Positions 32,975 through 45,031 of a DNA stretch of 64,000 nt are shown in pieces. The stretch lies in assembly GCA_948567375.1 (NCBI GenBank), contig OX419763.1, positions 1,674,001-1,738,000 of the forward strand. The letters run 5' to 3'. The notes under the pieces are model-generated. The model was not told the DNA's origin and did no database searches. It saw nothing but the letters and a program-made list of their open reading frames with translations. Position 1 is the first letter of the stretch; each line of letters opens with the position of its first letter. The translations under genes and the position numbers were made by a program. Origin of the DNA: Lunularia cruciata. Its lineage: Eukaryota > Streptophyta > Marchantiopsida > Lunulariales > Lunulariaceae.

Positions 32975-34480
32975 CAAAGAAGTACCAACCAAAGACAAAG
33001 GAGCATACACCAAAGTTGAATGCATATCAAAGATTATTTGTCCTTTGTTGGTATAGCTACAGAAGACGAAGGAAAAATTGAAGAGAGAGCATCCTGAAGT
33101 GTAGGATGAGTTTGACATCTTTAAGTTCATAACTACCAATAACTTGGAGTTGAGGAGGAAGCTCACCCAAGGAGAAAGAAGTGAAAGAACTTTGGGCTAA
33201 TGTTATTCTTTGAAGAAAATGTTTTAATAAGTTAAAGGAGAGTTGTTAGAAGCACCACAACAAACTTGAATAGAGAGCTACAAAATTGAAGGGGCAAAAG
33301 GCAACATTTGAGAAATTGAAGGGACAATTTGTGGATGCACACTTAGAGGTACTTCATTGAAGGCAATGACAGTTTTGATCGAACAAGAATTCGAGATCTT
33401 GAGGAAAAGTGTGGAGGAGAAGGATCAAGCTTCGCAATAGGAGTTGATAGATAGACATCATGAAGAAGAAAGGTTGTGAGAATTGATCAAAAGTATAGAG
33501 GGTCAACTACTCTAGTATGTGGAAGAGAAGGAGGCACTAAAAGCAGAGTTCAAGGATGAGTTGATGATGTACCAAAATGAGTTGGAAATTGAGAGAGGTT
33601 GAGAGAAGATAGTTTCAAGGAGTGAGTCGGATTTAATACAAGAAATACTTGTGGAGTTGAAGGTGATGCTTAGTACTAAATGCATTTCATGTGTTTTGTA
33701 TTGTGTTTTGAGCCTTTTGACTCGTTGGGTCTTCCAGGCTTTATATTTTATTGTTCATTGTTCATTGTACTAAAGGCAAAGTTAAGTTGGAGGAAGCAAG
33801 ATTGCACAAGTTGAAGTTGTTGGTATAGGAGACAAGGAAGCAAAAGTTGAAGGATGCAGACATAAATAAATTGTTAATTTGCTTGAGAGAGAGAGTAGAT
33901 AGGAAAATTCTTTAGGTAGGAGACAATGTTAAGTCTCAGATTAGATCTTGTTAGATTGGAGCTAGATGAACTTTTAGTGATGTGAAAGTAAATGCTAAGT
34001 GCAAAGTAAGTAAGTGAAATAGGAGTGCAAGTGTCTTTGGGTGAGTTACTTGAGATATTATAGGAGATTTGGTGAAAGAATAAGGATATATATATATGTT
34101 TCCAATGACTTCAATTTTAGTTTAGACCAAAGAGGTGATAGAAGGAGCAAAAGACTTGGTAGTAGCAAATAGACCCAATGAAGAATAAGTGATTATACTT
34201 ACGTAAGGTTTAGAAGCCAAAGTTAAGGTAGACATTGGATCTGATTAGTAATAGTTTTGAGATTTAAAGAGGCAGATATGAAGAGATGGATTGCCATTTT
34301 GGATGTGCAGGTTGGTAAAGTTGCAGTTTAAATGGTATAGTGTTAGATAATGGTCAAAGTGATTTGCCTATTTAAAGGAACTACTTGCAGTGCAATTTTG
34401 TTCAATATTCATAATTTTGAAGTTGAGTAAAGTCAGGTGTTGTAACTCAATGCTCATTGTTTCAGCTTAATTTTGAGTAT
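32975..34480 (+). mobile_element. Giant LTR, subfamily 3, right part of interrupted copy
   Basis: Continuation of 25148-25813: coiled coil, C-terminal tail (near 34230 ending before a stop) and part of the noncoding 3' region. A LINE tail is inserted at 33681-33767. A minus LINE starts at about 34481, before the LTR's 3' terminus is reached. The coding frames are heavily broken with no open stretch above about 60 codons. Confidence 0.65.
33681..33767 (+). mobile_element. Short LINE 3' tail with target duplication
   Basis: An 87-bp LINE 3' end in the coiled-coil region. It is flanked by a perfect 7-bp duplication, TACTAAA (33674-33680 and 33768-33774), and ends with TTCATTGTTCATTG. It shows that this LINE inserts extremely 5'-truncated copies. 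Confidence 0.85.
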
Positions 34481-34841
34481 CAATGAACAATGAATAGTGT
34501 AATATAAAGCCCGAAACACCCAAAGAGTCAAAATGCTAGGAAAAAAATCCAAAACATATGAAATGTGAGCCTAAGCAAGAGCCTAGGGCATCTGACCAAT
34601 TTGTAATAAATTGGTTTAATATAAACTAATCTCTATCATTTACTTCCCTTACACTAAAGCTTCAACCTGTCAGAGAGTTGAGAAATCTTGCAAGTAATTT
34701 GATGTCTAACTCTGATCTGCATGTAACAAGGGTAATCAACAAACACATGGTGCTCATCCTCAACTTTGCTCATAGTATACAATTTGCAAAGTCACATGGA
34801 GTGCTTTGTCTGTTGCCAATGTCCTTGTTCTCCTTCTAGTC
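34481..34841 (-). mobile_element. LINE 3' fragment
   Basis: Minus-strand LINE 3' end with tail CAATGAACAATGAATAG and the Cys/His segment (34700-34800). It joins a plus-strand LTR body at about 34853. Confidence 0.75.
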
Positions 34842-34852
34842 AGGGTTTAGGG

Positions 34853-36277
34853 TATGAGTTACAGGGTTCTCGGTATGTGGAGGAGAAGAAGATGCTCATT
34901 GCTGAGTACGAAGATGAGTTGAAGATGTACCGGGAGGAGTTGAAGGCAGAGTGATCTAGAGGGTATGCATCGGAGTCAGTAGGAGACATTACAGGAAAAT
35001 TGAGAACTACGTTGTGCACTGAGGCTAAAGGAAGATTGGAAGAAGCAAGATTACACAAGTTAAAGTTGCTTGTGCAGGAAACTCGGAAGAGGAGAGCTAA
35101 AGATGTTGATATGAACACTCTACTAATCTGATTCAAGGAGCAAGTAGATAGAAAGACATAAGAAGTAGGAGACAATGTCAGTCTCAGATTAGATTTAGTG
35201 AATTCAAAGTTAGAGAGAATTTGGAGTAGTGTGACAAAGGAGAAAAAGTCTGATGTTGTAGAAGTAGGAATTCAGGTGTCTTCGGACTTGTCATTGGACA
35301 CATTAGAGAAGAGTGGGTTGCAAGATAAAGAGATAGAAAGATTACCCATGACCTAAATTGTAGTTCATAGTGAAGAAGTAGTAGAAATAGTGAAGGAATT
35401 AGTAGAATCAAATATACCCAAAGAATGAGAAGTGGTAGGAAGATCATCGGGTTTGGAAGCCGATGAGGGGATTGACATCGGATCGGAGTAGAAACAAATT
35501 GAGATTTGAAGAGGCAAATATGAAGAGGTGCATTGTCATTTTGGATCTGCAAGTGTATAGAGTTGTTATAGAATAGTATTTTTGTTAGTTAACTGTTGAT
35601 TACTCTACTATTTAAAGGAGGCATTCGTAGTAAATTGTTGTTCAATATTCATATTTTTGAAGATAGATAAAGCAAAGTGATTTTAGTGCTCGTCGCTTGA
35701 GCTTAATTCCGAGTATCAACTTTGTGATTATGTTTGTGAGTGTGTAGAAAATTTTGAAGTGCAAGTCAGTGTGCTTGTTGGATGTTGGATTCCACAGCCT
35801 TGATCTTATTCTGTGTGTTTGATCATGGGTGAAGTGCAATTGAAGCAATACCTTGACAGATCTGAGAGGAATTGTAGTGTTGGTAGTATTCTACATTTGT
35901 GAGTGCAGCGTTGAGTTGATGTGAAGCAATTTTGATTGAGGAAGTTGTGCCTTTAGTGGAGGGGTGGAGCACAATTCTGAGGCAAAATCATTTTGCAGTG
36001 AAGTGCCATCGTCGAGAATATGAATCTTCACAATCAAGATTTGTTTCGACAGAATTTGCTATGTTGTGATTATGGGTGTGTGTATTCATGACAAGTTGTC
36101 AAGATTGTGAGCTTGTTACTTTCTTTTGGGTGTAGTTTCTACCTGAGAGATTAAAGAGGAATCCAAGAAGAACTACATGTTACTATTTGACTTCATATTT
36201 GACCAATTATGAATAGTATCTCTGCAGGAATGAACTTAGCCAATTACCGCAAAAGTGATATTTGCCAAGTTGTCATC
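34853..36277 (+). mobile_element. Giant LTR 3' part, subfamily 2
   Basis: Plus-strand LTR from the second half of the coiled coil to the end, which here is degraded (TGTCATC at 36277). Coding traces include EEKKMLIAEYEDELKMYREE (34860-34950), DVDMNTLLI (about 35100) and the C-terminal tail to about 35490. The noncoding end keeps GGGTGTAGTTTCTACCTGAG. Confidence 0.7.
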
Positions 36278-36895
36278 GATATCCACCACAAAACATGGAG
36301 TACCAATAGGTGGTCCAAAGTACTAAAGCTGATCTGAAACCAGTTTGGCACTTAGCATGAACACTTTCCAGCCCAAGCACTCAACCTAGACTCCAAAATT
36401 TGACCATACAACTTGATAAAGATAGTACCCACTAGAATAGTACAGTAACTGGTGACTATATCTCTCTGACCAGGCTTGTGAATAGGAACTACCTTCTTCA
36501 AGCACCATCTATCATGAACGCCACACTTGATTGCCTCATTCAAGCGAGAAGTGAGTATTGGAATCAGATGGGTACCGCTCCACTTAAGTTGTTCAACACA
36601 TAGTCCATCAAGGTCTTTAGCCTCACCATTGGCCAGAATTTTGACTTGATACTTGATATTAGCTTCAGAGATGGTGAGAGCAGATCCAAGGCTAGGTGCC
36701 ATGATTGGAGCATCAGGGAAAAAGTACACATCCTTCACATAGTTACAAAGCTCTTTCAGGTCCAACAATGGAGATGGAGATCTGATGGTTACCTTCTTCT
36801 AGCAAGCCTTGGGATTGCTCTTCAGTTTAGTGCTCAACTCAACATCTCCCAAAGCATCTTCAACTCTCCCTCATGCTTTGCTTCTATGGACTACT
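36278..36895 (-). pseudogene. LINE reverse transcriptase fragment
   Basis: The minus-strand frame 36768-36352 (138 codons) encodes the RT N-terminal part: LDLKELCNYVKDVYFFPDAP, then SRLNEAIKCGVHDRWCLKKV and VPIHKPGQRD. The block after this resembles RT motif 2a. It ends at the same LINE position as the copy at 6650. Confidence 0.75.
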
Positions 36896-37076
36896 ACCTG
36901 TCCTCCATAAAGTAAATGAGTTGAGCTTCCACATCTTGACCAGGTCACACAACCTCTCTTCTTCTTGATCTTTACTAGCCAATTTGTGTTGCCAAGCCCA
37001 ATCCTTCTCCGCTGGCACTGATCTCAATTTCTCTAGTTCTTGCTTCTTTATTATTGCAATGGCCTTAAAGTGAATT
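36896..37076 (-). mobile_element. LTR coiled-coil fragment
   Basis: About 180 bp of minus-strand LTR coding sequence (KKQELEKLRSVPAEKDWAWQ). It is flanked by LINE RT on the left and by a plus-strand LTR on the right. Confidence 0.6.
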
Positions 37077-37089
37077 GCATCAAGCATGA

Positions 37090-38452
37090 AGCAGAAGAAG
37101 ATGAAGATTTTCATGCAATGATTGACTGTATGGAGGGAAATGCTATAACCTATGTAGCCCTAGTTGTGGAAGAGAAGGAGTACTCTACGGGGCCAAGTTC
37201 AGCTGGTAAGGAAAAAGGAAGCTCGGATGCAGTATCATTCAAAGTACAAAGATCAAGACTTTAGAAGAAGAAGTTGGCAGAAGAAGTGAAGTACAAAGAT
37301 GTGGCTAAAGATGAAGAGACCTTTGGAGGAATACAATATTTAGTGCCGGTTGTAACTGTACTAATGGAGCTGTTGAAAGAGCCATAGAAGGTAATTCCAC
37401 AATCTAGGATGAAGGTAAAGAATGAGTTGTAGGTGGTGAAGTATCTACTGGCTGAAGTGAAGGGATTGCAGGAACGAGTAACCCAAAGAGATGAGGAAGT
37501 TGATGAGCTTTGGGTAGATATAGTTTTGAAGAAGAAGACTTCTAAGAAGTTGCAAGAGACTTTTTAGTCAAGAGGGAGAGAAATGCAGCATCAAGCCAAA
37601 GAGTTGAAGGAGCACATGATGTTGCTGACCAAGATGAAAGAGGAGGTCAATGACGTGCCCATCAAGAGTATCCATGTGAAAGCGATGGCAGTAATGATGA
37701 AGCAGGAGTTAGACGGCTTGAGGAAGAGTGCAGCCAGGAAGGATCAAGCATGGCAGAGAGAGTTGGCGATCAGAGATCAAGAAGAAGAAAGGTTGAGAAA
37801 ATTGGTACAAAGTGTTGAGTTACAGAGTTCTCAGTATGCGGAGGAGAAGAAGATGCTCGCTGCTGAGTATGAAGACAAGGTGAGGATGTACTGGGAGGAG
37901 TTGAAGGCAGAGCAATCTCAAGGTTATACATCGGAATCAGTAGGAGAAGTTGTGGGAAAATTGAGAGCTATGCTATGCACTGAGGTGGAAGGAAGGTTGG
38001 AAGAAGCGAGTCTACACAAGTTAAAGTTGCTTGTGCAAGAAACTCAGAAGAGGAGAGGCAAGGATGTTGATATGAACACTCTACTAATTTGATTGAGGGA
38101 GCGAGTTGATAGAAAGATGTTGGAAGTAGAAGACAACATCAGTCTTAGATTAGATTTAGTGAATTCATAGTTAGAAAGAATTAGGAGTAGTGTGAAGGAG
38201 GAGAAGAAGTCTGAAGTTGTAGAAGTAGGAATACAAGTGTCTTCAGAGTTGTTCCCTGAGACATTAGAGAAGAGTGGGTCAAGAGATGAAGAGATAGAAA
38301 GATTAACCGTGACCTCATTTGTAATTCCTAGTAAAGAGATAGTAGAAGTAGTGAAGGATTTGGTAGAATCAAATATAGCCAAAGAAGGAGAAGTGATAGG
38401 AAGATCATCGGTTTTGGTAGCCAATGAAGCGATTGACATTGGATTGGAGTAG
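37090..38452 (+). pseudogene. LTR-encoded coiled-coil protein, C-terminal two thirds
   Basis: The acidic domain (37090-37260) is followed by the coiled coil. The frame 37583-38092 (169 codons) is one of the longest intact coil segments; it contains VMMKQELDGLRKSAARKDQA and EEKKMLAAEYEDKVRMYWEE. The tail (38192-38452) has VQVSSELFPETLEKSGS with a one-residue variant, and ends in AIDIGLE. Heptad-like spacing of L, A and M between charged residues supports a coiled coil. Confidence 0.65.
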
Positions 38453-39991
38453 AAATAGATTTGAGATTTGAAAAGGCAGATATGAAGAGATGGTTTGTCA
38501 TTTTGGATCCATAGGTAAGAAGAGTTGTTAGGAAGTGGTACATTAGGTAGATAACTGTCAATTGCTTTACTATTTAAGGGTGACATTTGTTGTATGATGT
38601 TGTTCAATATTCATAATATCTGAAGATAGATAAAGCAAAGTGTTGATTTTAGTGCTCTTCACTTGAGCTTAATTCTGAGTATCAACTTTGTGTCTATGTT
38701 TGTGAGTGTTTGGATAATTCTGAAGTGCCAATAAGAGTGTGTTAGATGTTAGATTCTGCAGCTTCATCTTCATTCTATGTGTTTAATCTTGGGTGAAGTG
38801 CAATCGGAGCAATGCCTTGACAGATTTGAGAGGAATTGTAGTGTTGGTAGTAATTCTACATTTGTGAGTGCAGTGCAATGTTGGTGTGAAGCAATTTTGA
38901 TTGAGGAAGTTGTGCCTTCAATGGAGGGGTGGAACACAATTCTGAGGCAAAGTCATTTTGCAGTGAAGTGCCATCTTTGGGAGAATCTGAATCATCACAA
39001 TCAAGATTTGCTATATTGTGATTATGGATGTGTGAATTTGTGACAAGTTGTCAAGATTGTGAGCTTGTTACTCTCTTCTGAGTGAAGTTTCTACCTGAGA
39101 GATTAAAGAGGAACCCAAGAAGAACTACATTGTTACTATTTGACTTTGTATTTGACCAATTCTGAATTGTATCTCTGCGGGAATGAACTTTACTGTGACA
39201 ACCCGGCAAATATCACTTTTGTGGTAATCGGGTCAGTAAAGTTTGTTCCCGCAAAGATACTATCCAAAATTGGTCAAATACGAAGTCAAAAGTCACAATT
39301 GCAGCTCTTCTTTATGGCTTCTTTAATCTCTCAGGTAGAAACTACACCCAAAAGAGAGTAAGAAGCTCACAATCTTGACAACTTGTCACGAATACACACA
39401 CATAATCACATCATAGTCAATTCTGTCCAAACAACTCTTGATTGTGATGATTCAGATTCTCCCAAAGACGGCACTTCACTGCAAAGACCGATTTCACCTT
39501 AGAAATGTGTTCCACCCCTCCACTGAAGGCACAACTTCCTCGATCAAAATTGCTTCACATTAACTTTGTGTTGCACTCACCAATGCAAAATACTAACAAC
39601 ACTATAATTCCTCTCAGATCTGTCAAGGCATTGCTCCGATGCACTTCACTCAGGATCAAACACACAGAATGAAGATCAGGGCTGCAGATTCCAACATCCA
39701 CAGACACACTGACTTGCTCTTTGGAATTCTCCACACACTCACAAATACAAACACAAAATTGACAATCGGAATTAAGCTTAAGCGACGAGTACTGAGAACA
39801 GCACTTCGCTTTATCTATCTTCAGAAATATGAATACTGAATAACATCGTACTACAAATGCTTTACTTAAATACTGAAGCAATCGGCAGATTTGCCTACCT
39901 AAGCACCGCTTCCTAACATCTCTTCCTACCTACAGATCCTAAGTGACAATCTATCTCTTCATATCTGCCCTTCCTATCTTAGAATTGACTT

Positions 39992-42330
39992 CTATCCCAA
40001 TCCGATGTCGACCTCATCATCGGCTTCCAAACCCAATGATCTTCCTACTACTTCACCTTCTTTGGGTATGACTAATTCTACTAATTTCTTTACTAATTCT
40101 ACAACTTCTTCACTACAATCTGTAATTGAACTCCGGTTTACTCCATCTACACTCTTATTTCCCGACCCACTCTTCTCTAATGTGTCAATTCTCAAGTCCG
40201 ATGACACTTGAGTTTCTACATCTGCAACATCGGGTTTCTTCTCCATTGTCACACTATTCCGAATTTTCTCTAACTCTGAATTGACTAAATCTAGCCTAAG
40301 ACTAACATTATTTTCTACCTCCAACATTTTTCTATCTACACGTTCTCTCAACCAAATTAGCAAGGTATTCATATCCTTGGCGTCCTTGGCTCTTCACTTC
40401 CGAGTCTCCTGCACAAGTAACTTCAACTCATGCAGACAAGCTTCTTCCAATCTTCCTTTAGCCTTCGTGCTTAAGATTGCTTGTCATTTCCCCGCAATGT
40501 CCCCTACTGATTCCAATGCGTATCCTCGAGAACGCTCCACCTTCAACTCCTCCCGATACATCTACAACTCGTCTTTGTATTCTGCAGCGAGCATCTTCTT
40601 CTCCTTTGCATACTACATTTTGTGCTGCTCCGCACTCTTGACAAGTTCTCGTAAACGCTCTTCTTCTTCTTGCCTGGACGCCAATTCTCTCTGCCATGCT
40701 TGATCTTTTGCTGCGGCACTCTTCTTCAAGCTGTCCAACTCTTGCTCCATCACGATGGTCATCGCCTTCAGATGAACATTCTCAACACGCACATTACTCA
40801 CTTCCTCCTGCATCTTGCTGAGCCACATTGCTTGCTCCTCAACTCTCCGGCTTGCTTTCACAGTTCTTTCTCTTTCTTTGCGCAACTCCCTTGTAGCACG
40901 CTCAAAATTTTCTTCCTCGAGTCTTCCTCCCTCCAAAGATCTTCAATTTCCACACTTCTTCGGATTTGATGCTCTTGCAGCTCCTGCACTTCCTTCAACA
41001 AATGGTTCACCACCTGCAGCTCATTCATCCCTTTCCTTTGATCTTGGGTAATTCCCATATGATGTTCTTGCAACAACTCGAGCAACGGTGTGACCACCCT
41101 TGTCAAATATGCTATCCCACCAAAGTTGTCTTCTTCATCATTGCCACCTTCATCTGGAGTCTTTTCCTGCGTCATCGGCTCCTTCATCCAAAGTCGCGAT
41201 CTTTGTATCTTCATTGTGTCGGCACTATCTTCGTCTTGGCCTCTCAAACTCGGCCCCACAGGATACTCCTTTGCTTTGAGTTTTGGCTTGTTCTCCATCA
41301 TTGCCTTGCCAGCCTCACTTACCACCACCAATTGCTGGACTTTGGGCTCTCCCTCACTTTTGCTACCCGACTCCACACTTTTCAACGTGAGCTCTTCTTC
41401 TTTTGAGTCCTCTTCTTGCAACTCAGTTTCTTCATCTGACTCCGATCCCGATGATGCCCTTCTCACGACATTAGTAGTCTTCAACATCAGCCTCCAAGTC
41501 TTGCATTGGATGGGTGATGATTTGGCTTCTTCGGGTTTACTTTGCTTCTTCGTCTTCGGACTGGCAACATCTTTGATCTTCCACTGTCCTGTTCTTGCAA
41601 AGTACTCGTCATTCGCCCACAGATGAAGCATATACTGTCGCTCCTCTTTGTCGGCTTCTCATCTCAAATCGGGGTGCATGTGGGAGACCATACGATGACG
41701 CTCGTCTTCAGAGAGCAAGTTCAGCTCGAAGTAGAAATGTGCTACAAACGGTGCAAAATAATGCGGTGGCGAGCCCGTTCTCCAATTCACCACCATCTGC
41801 CTTGTTCGGTGATGGAAGCACTTCACCCAATTCACTGGTACTCCTGCAAACATCTGATGGAAGAAGACGGCCTGCTGCATGGTTATGTACGTTGTTTGCT
41901 CCGGCTTGAACATGGCCATCATCGCCCCCATGATACTTCTTTGGATCGGGTCCTGATAGGATTCCACCTTGTAACCATTTGTAGTTCGTGGAGCAAAAAT
42001 GAATTGCGAATCTCCGCCGTCTCCTCTGCAGCATCACACTTCCGATAGAAGGTGATCCCTGTCGACTCTCTTGCTTCTCTCCCCAAGACTAACTTCCAAT
42101 CCAACTCAGTCCATCAAGCCGGATTGCCTCTCTTCCCCTCTACTTCGGGACCCTCTCCACAATTACTGGCAGCGATCTCTGCCATCACTCCCGGGAAACT
42201 GAAATTCCAGTTCCATGCTAAAAAGGTAATACAAAGTCTAACCAAGACTTCAATCCTAGCTACTATGTCTACTCTTCAAATTGCAAAACCTCTCACTGCC
42301 ATTGCGTTGGCCACCTTCTTCGCCATGATT
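39992..42330 (-). pseudogene. LTR-encoded coiled-coil protein, best-preserved full copy
   Basis: Minus-strand order: N-terminal block near 42330-42060, GGILSGPDPKKYHGG and related frames 42037-41708, frame 41967-41659 with QTTYITMQQAVFFHQMFAGV and PPHYFAPFVAHFYF. A long frame, 41631-40858 (257 codons), starts MLHLWANDEYFARTGQWKIK and covers basic, acidic and early coil parts (GGIAYLTRVVTPLLELLQEH). Coil frames run 40936-40613. The tail at 40372-39992 ends DDEVDIGLG. Only a few frame changes remain. No signal peptide or membrane segment is seen. Confidence 0.65.
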
Positions 42331-42511
42331 TGTTCTCTTGTTCTATGCTGTTGGAAGATCAGCCCCTCTCCTGGACGAGACACTCTAACTCCCTCAAGGT
42401 TTTGGAAAATTTCACTCTCGACGGGCTTCCGGACATGCATTACTGCAGGACAACTACTCAAAGGAATTGGAAATTTACTCAGCAAATTCAACTTCCCCCT
42501 GTGCAGTTGTA

Positions 42512-42519
42512 ATTTTATA
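42512..42519 (-). promoter_or_regulatory. TATA box
   Basis: TATAAAAT in the context GCAATATAAAATTACAAC, 374 bp from the LTR start. Confidence 0.5.
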
Positions 42520-42940
42520 TTGCCCCAAATTGCAGTCATTCTTCAATCAATTTTGTCTGTGAATTTTCTCTCTTCTGCATGCCCTCCTTGTCACTGTCAA
42601 GACATGCTTCTTCTGCCCCCGCCGTTTCTTGAAATGTACTTTCTTGCCACGTACAGAGGTTGTTAAACGGTCTTCATCATTCTTGTGTTTTCCAACCCGA
42701 AGACGATGATCTTTGGCCTGTTTCCGGCGTACTACTCTTCTGAGTACCTCCATCATCGGATCCAATGTCAGCTTCTTTGGCTTTCCTCCGAAGTTACTTT
42801 CGCCTCTTCTTTGTCTGCAATTCAACTTTTTTGTGCTTACTTCGTCTTTTAAACACTACTAACCATAAAAAAACAAAAAATGTGGGTACCACATTTACTT
42901 ACCTGATTATTGCAAAAGTGATATTTGCCGGGTTGTCACA

Positions 42941-44619
42941 AAGGATAAGCTAGAGTCAAAAAATATATCAAAGATTGTTTGTCCTTTGTTGGTGCAGTTA
43001 CAAAGTAAGAAAGTGGAGTTGAAGAAAGATCATCCCAAAGTGAAGGATGAGCTACAAGTAGTGAGGTACTTGAGTGAAGAGACCTCAAAGTTAAGGAGTA
43101 AGCTAACCCAAGTAGAGAAGGAAGCCAAAGAACTTCAAGATGAGGCAATTCTTTGGAAGAAGAGTTTTAATACCTTGTAGGAGAACTTCTTAAAGCATGG
43201 TGAAGAGTTGAAGGAGAGGAAGGTATCATTTGAGAAGATGAAGAGTAAAGTCACGAATCCAAGGTTGGAAATCATACACTTGAAGGCAATTGCAATAGTG
43301 ATGGAGCAAGAGCTGGAAAGTTTGAGAAAGAGTGCAACGGAGAAAGATCAAGCCTAGCAACAAGAATTGACTATTAGACATTGGGAGGAAGATAGATCGT
43401 AGGGTTTGATTGGAAGCATAGAAGCTCAACTAGTCCATTATGCAAAGGAGAAGGAAGGATAAAAGGCAGAATTTGAGGACAATTGATGATGTACCGAAAA
43501 GAGTTGGAAGTAAAGAGAAGTTAAGGAGAAGATAGTTTCAAGGATGGAGACGGATTCAGTAGAAGAAGTCATTGTGGGGTTGAAGGTGATGTTAAGAACT
43601 AACACCAAGGGCAAGTTGGAAGAGACAAGATTGCACAAATTGAAGTTGCTAGTGCAAGAGACAAGGAAGAGGAAGGCAAAGGATGTCAATTGAATAATCT
43701 TCTAATTTGTTTAAGAGATTGTGTAAATAGGAAGATGTTGGATATAGGAGACAATGTAAGTCTCAGCTAGATCTTGTTAGATCAGACTTGGATAAACTTT
43801 GTAGTGAGATGAAAGTAAATGTTAAAACAAAATTTGGAGGTAGAGTTTCAAGAATCTGCAAGAGTTTTGAGAAGCATGGCAGTATTACTGAGCGTCAAAA
43901 AGAAGAATTAAGGGAGCAAAAAATGACATTTGAGCACTAAAGGTAGAGTTCAAGGATAGAAATAGAAATAGTGCACTCCAAAGCCATCATAGCAATAATG
44001 GAGCAGGAGTTGGGGAGCTTGAGATCAAGTGTAGCAAAGAAAGAATAGGTTTGGCAACAAGAACTGGCAAGTAGAAGTAGAGAAGAAGAAAGGTTGTGGG
44101 ATTTGGTGAAGCTAGCAAAAGCACAAATTGTTCACTATGTGGAGGAGAAGAAGACATTGAAGGTGGAATTTGAAGAGGAATTGAAGATGTATCAAAAGGA
44201 GTTGGAAGCAAAAAAACCTTGGGAGGAGATAATTCTAAAGCAGACATCAAGATCAGTAGGAGAAGTCATTGGATAATGAACTTGATGTTGAGTACTAAAG
44301 TAGAAGGAAAATTAGAGGAAGCAAGACTGCAAGTTGAAGTTGCTTGTGCAGGAAACTATAAAGTAGAAGGTGAAGGATACCAACATGAAAAAATTATTGA
44401 TTTGTCTTAGAGAGAGAGTAAATAGGAAGATGAATAGAAGTAGGAGACAATACCTATCCCAGATTTAGACTTAGTCAGATCAAAATTAGATGAACTTCAC
44501 AGTAGTGTGAAGGAAGAAACCCAATGAAAAGTAGTTGAAATAGGAGTACAAGTGACTTTGGGTGAGTTACCTAAGGTTACTAAAGTAGTTAGCAAAGAAG
44601 GTGAATTTAGTTAGGATAT
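42941..44619 (+). mobile_element. Plus-strand LTR coil fragments, partly duplicated
   Basis: Two successive stretches (about 42941-43837 and 43838-44619) both carry the coiled-coil coding region in the same direction. Open pieces are 42986-43180 (QSKKVELKKDHPKVKDELQV) and 44094-44276. They could be a tandem duplication or two truncated copies. A new LTR starts at 44620. Confidence 0.55.
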
Positions 44620-45002
44620 TGTGGTACCCACATTTTTGGTTTTTTTGAAATGGAGAAGAAGAAGTGTATAGAGAAGTCGGATTGCGCCTGTATGGCCAAA
44701 CAAGGCAAAGAAAAGAGTCTTCGGGATGAAACCCAAGGTAATGTGGCTTTGGGTCATAAGGTGAAGTACTTGGACTTGCACTATCAGCATACAACCTGAA
44801 GTAAGAAGTCTTTGTATCAGGGGGAGCTCAACCCGAGGCAAAGACAATGTAACAACTTTTCTTCAAGGTGAAAAATTCAAGAAGAGACCGTTCAAAAACC
44901 GGCGATCATATGCTTGAAGTGCACTTGATAGTGACAGGCACATGCAAGAAGTGTGATTTCTTGGTAGAAACTCAAATGGAAGAGAGACAAAGAAGGCGTG
45001 AC

Positions 45003-45010
45003 TCTATAAA
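45003..45010 (+). promoter_or_regulatory. TATA box
   Basis: TATAAAAA in the context CTCTATAAAAATCGGG, 383 bp from the LTR start. The first in-frame ATG of the long ORF is at 45032. Confidence 0.5.
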
Positions 45011-45031
45011 AATCGGGCTAACAACGAAGCA

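Larger units (their letters stand above)
39194..42893 (-). mobile_element. Solo giant LTR, subfamily 2
   Basis: Minus-strand LTR of exactly 3700 bp, TGTGACAACCCGG at 39194 to GGGTACCACA at 42893, with target duplication TTTAC (39189-39193 and 42894-42898). Its higher C+G content and longer open frames suggest it is among the younger copies. Confidence 0.88.
37077..42940 (+). mobile_element. Giant LTR, subfamily 2, 5'-truncated, holding another LTR
   Basis: Plus-strand LTR from the acidic domain to its end GGGTTGTCACA at 42940. It is interrupted at 39194 by a minus LTR and resumes at 42894 for its last 47 bp. TTTAC is duplicated at the insertion. Confidence 0.8.

Noticed and set aside
37583-38092. 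Host myosin or kinesin-like coiled-coil gene
   Set aside because: No motor domain, no introns, and the same sequence recurs more than ten times inside a repeat with mobile-element ends.
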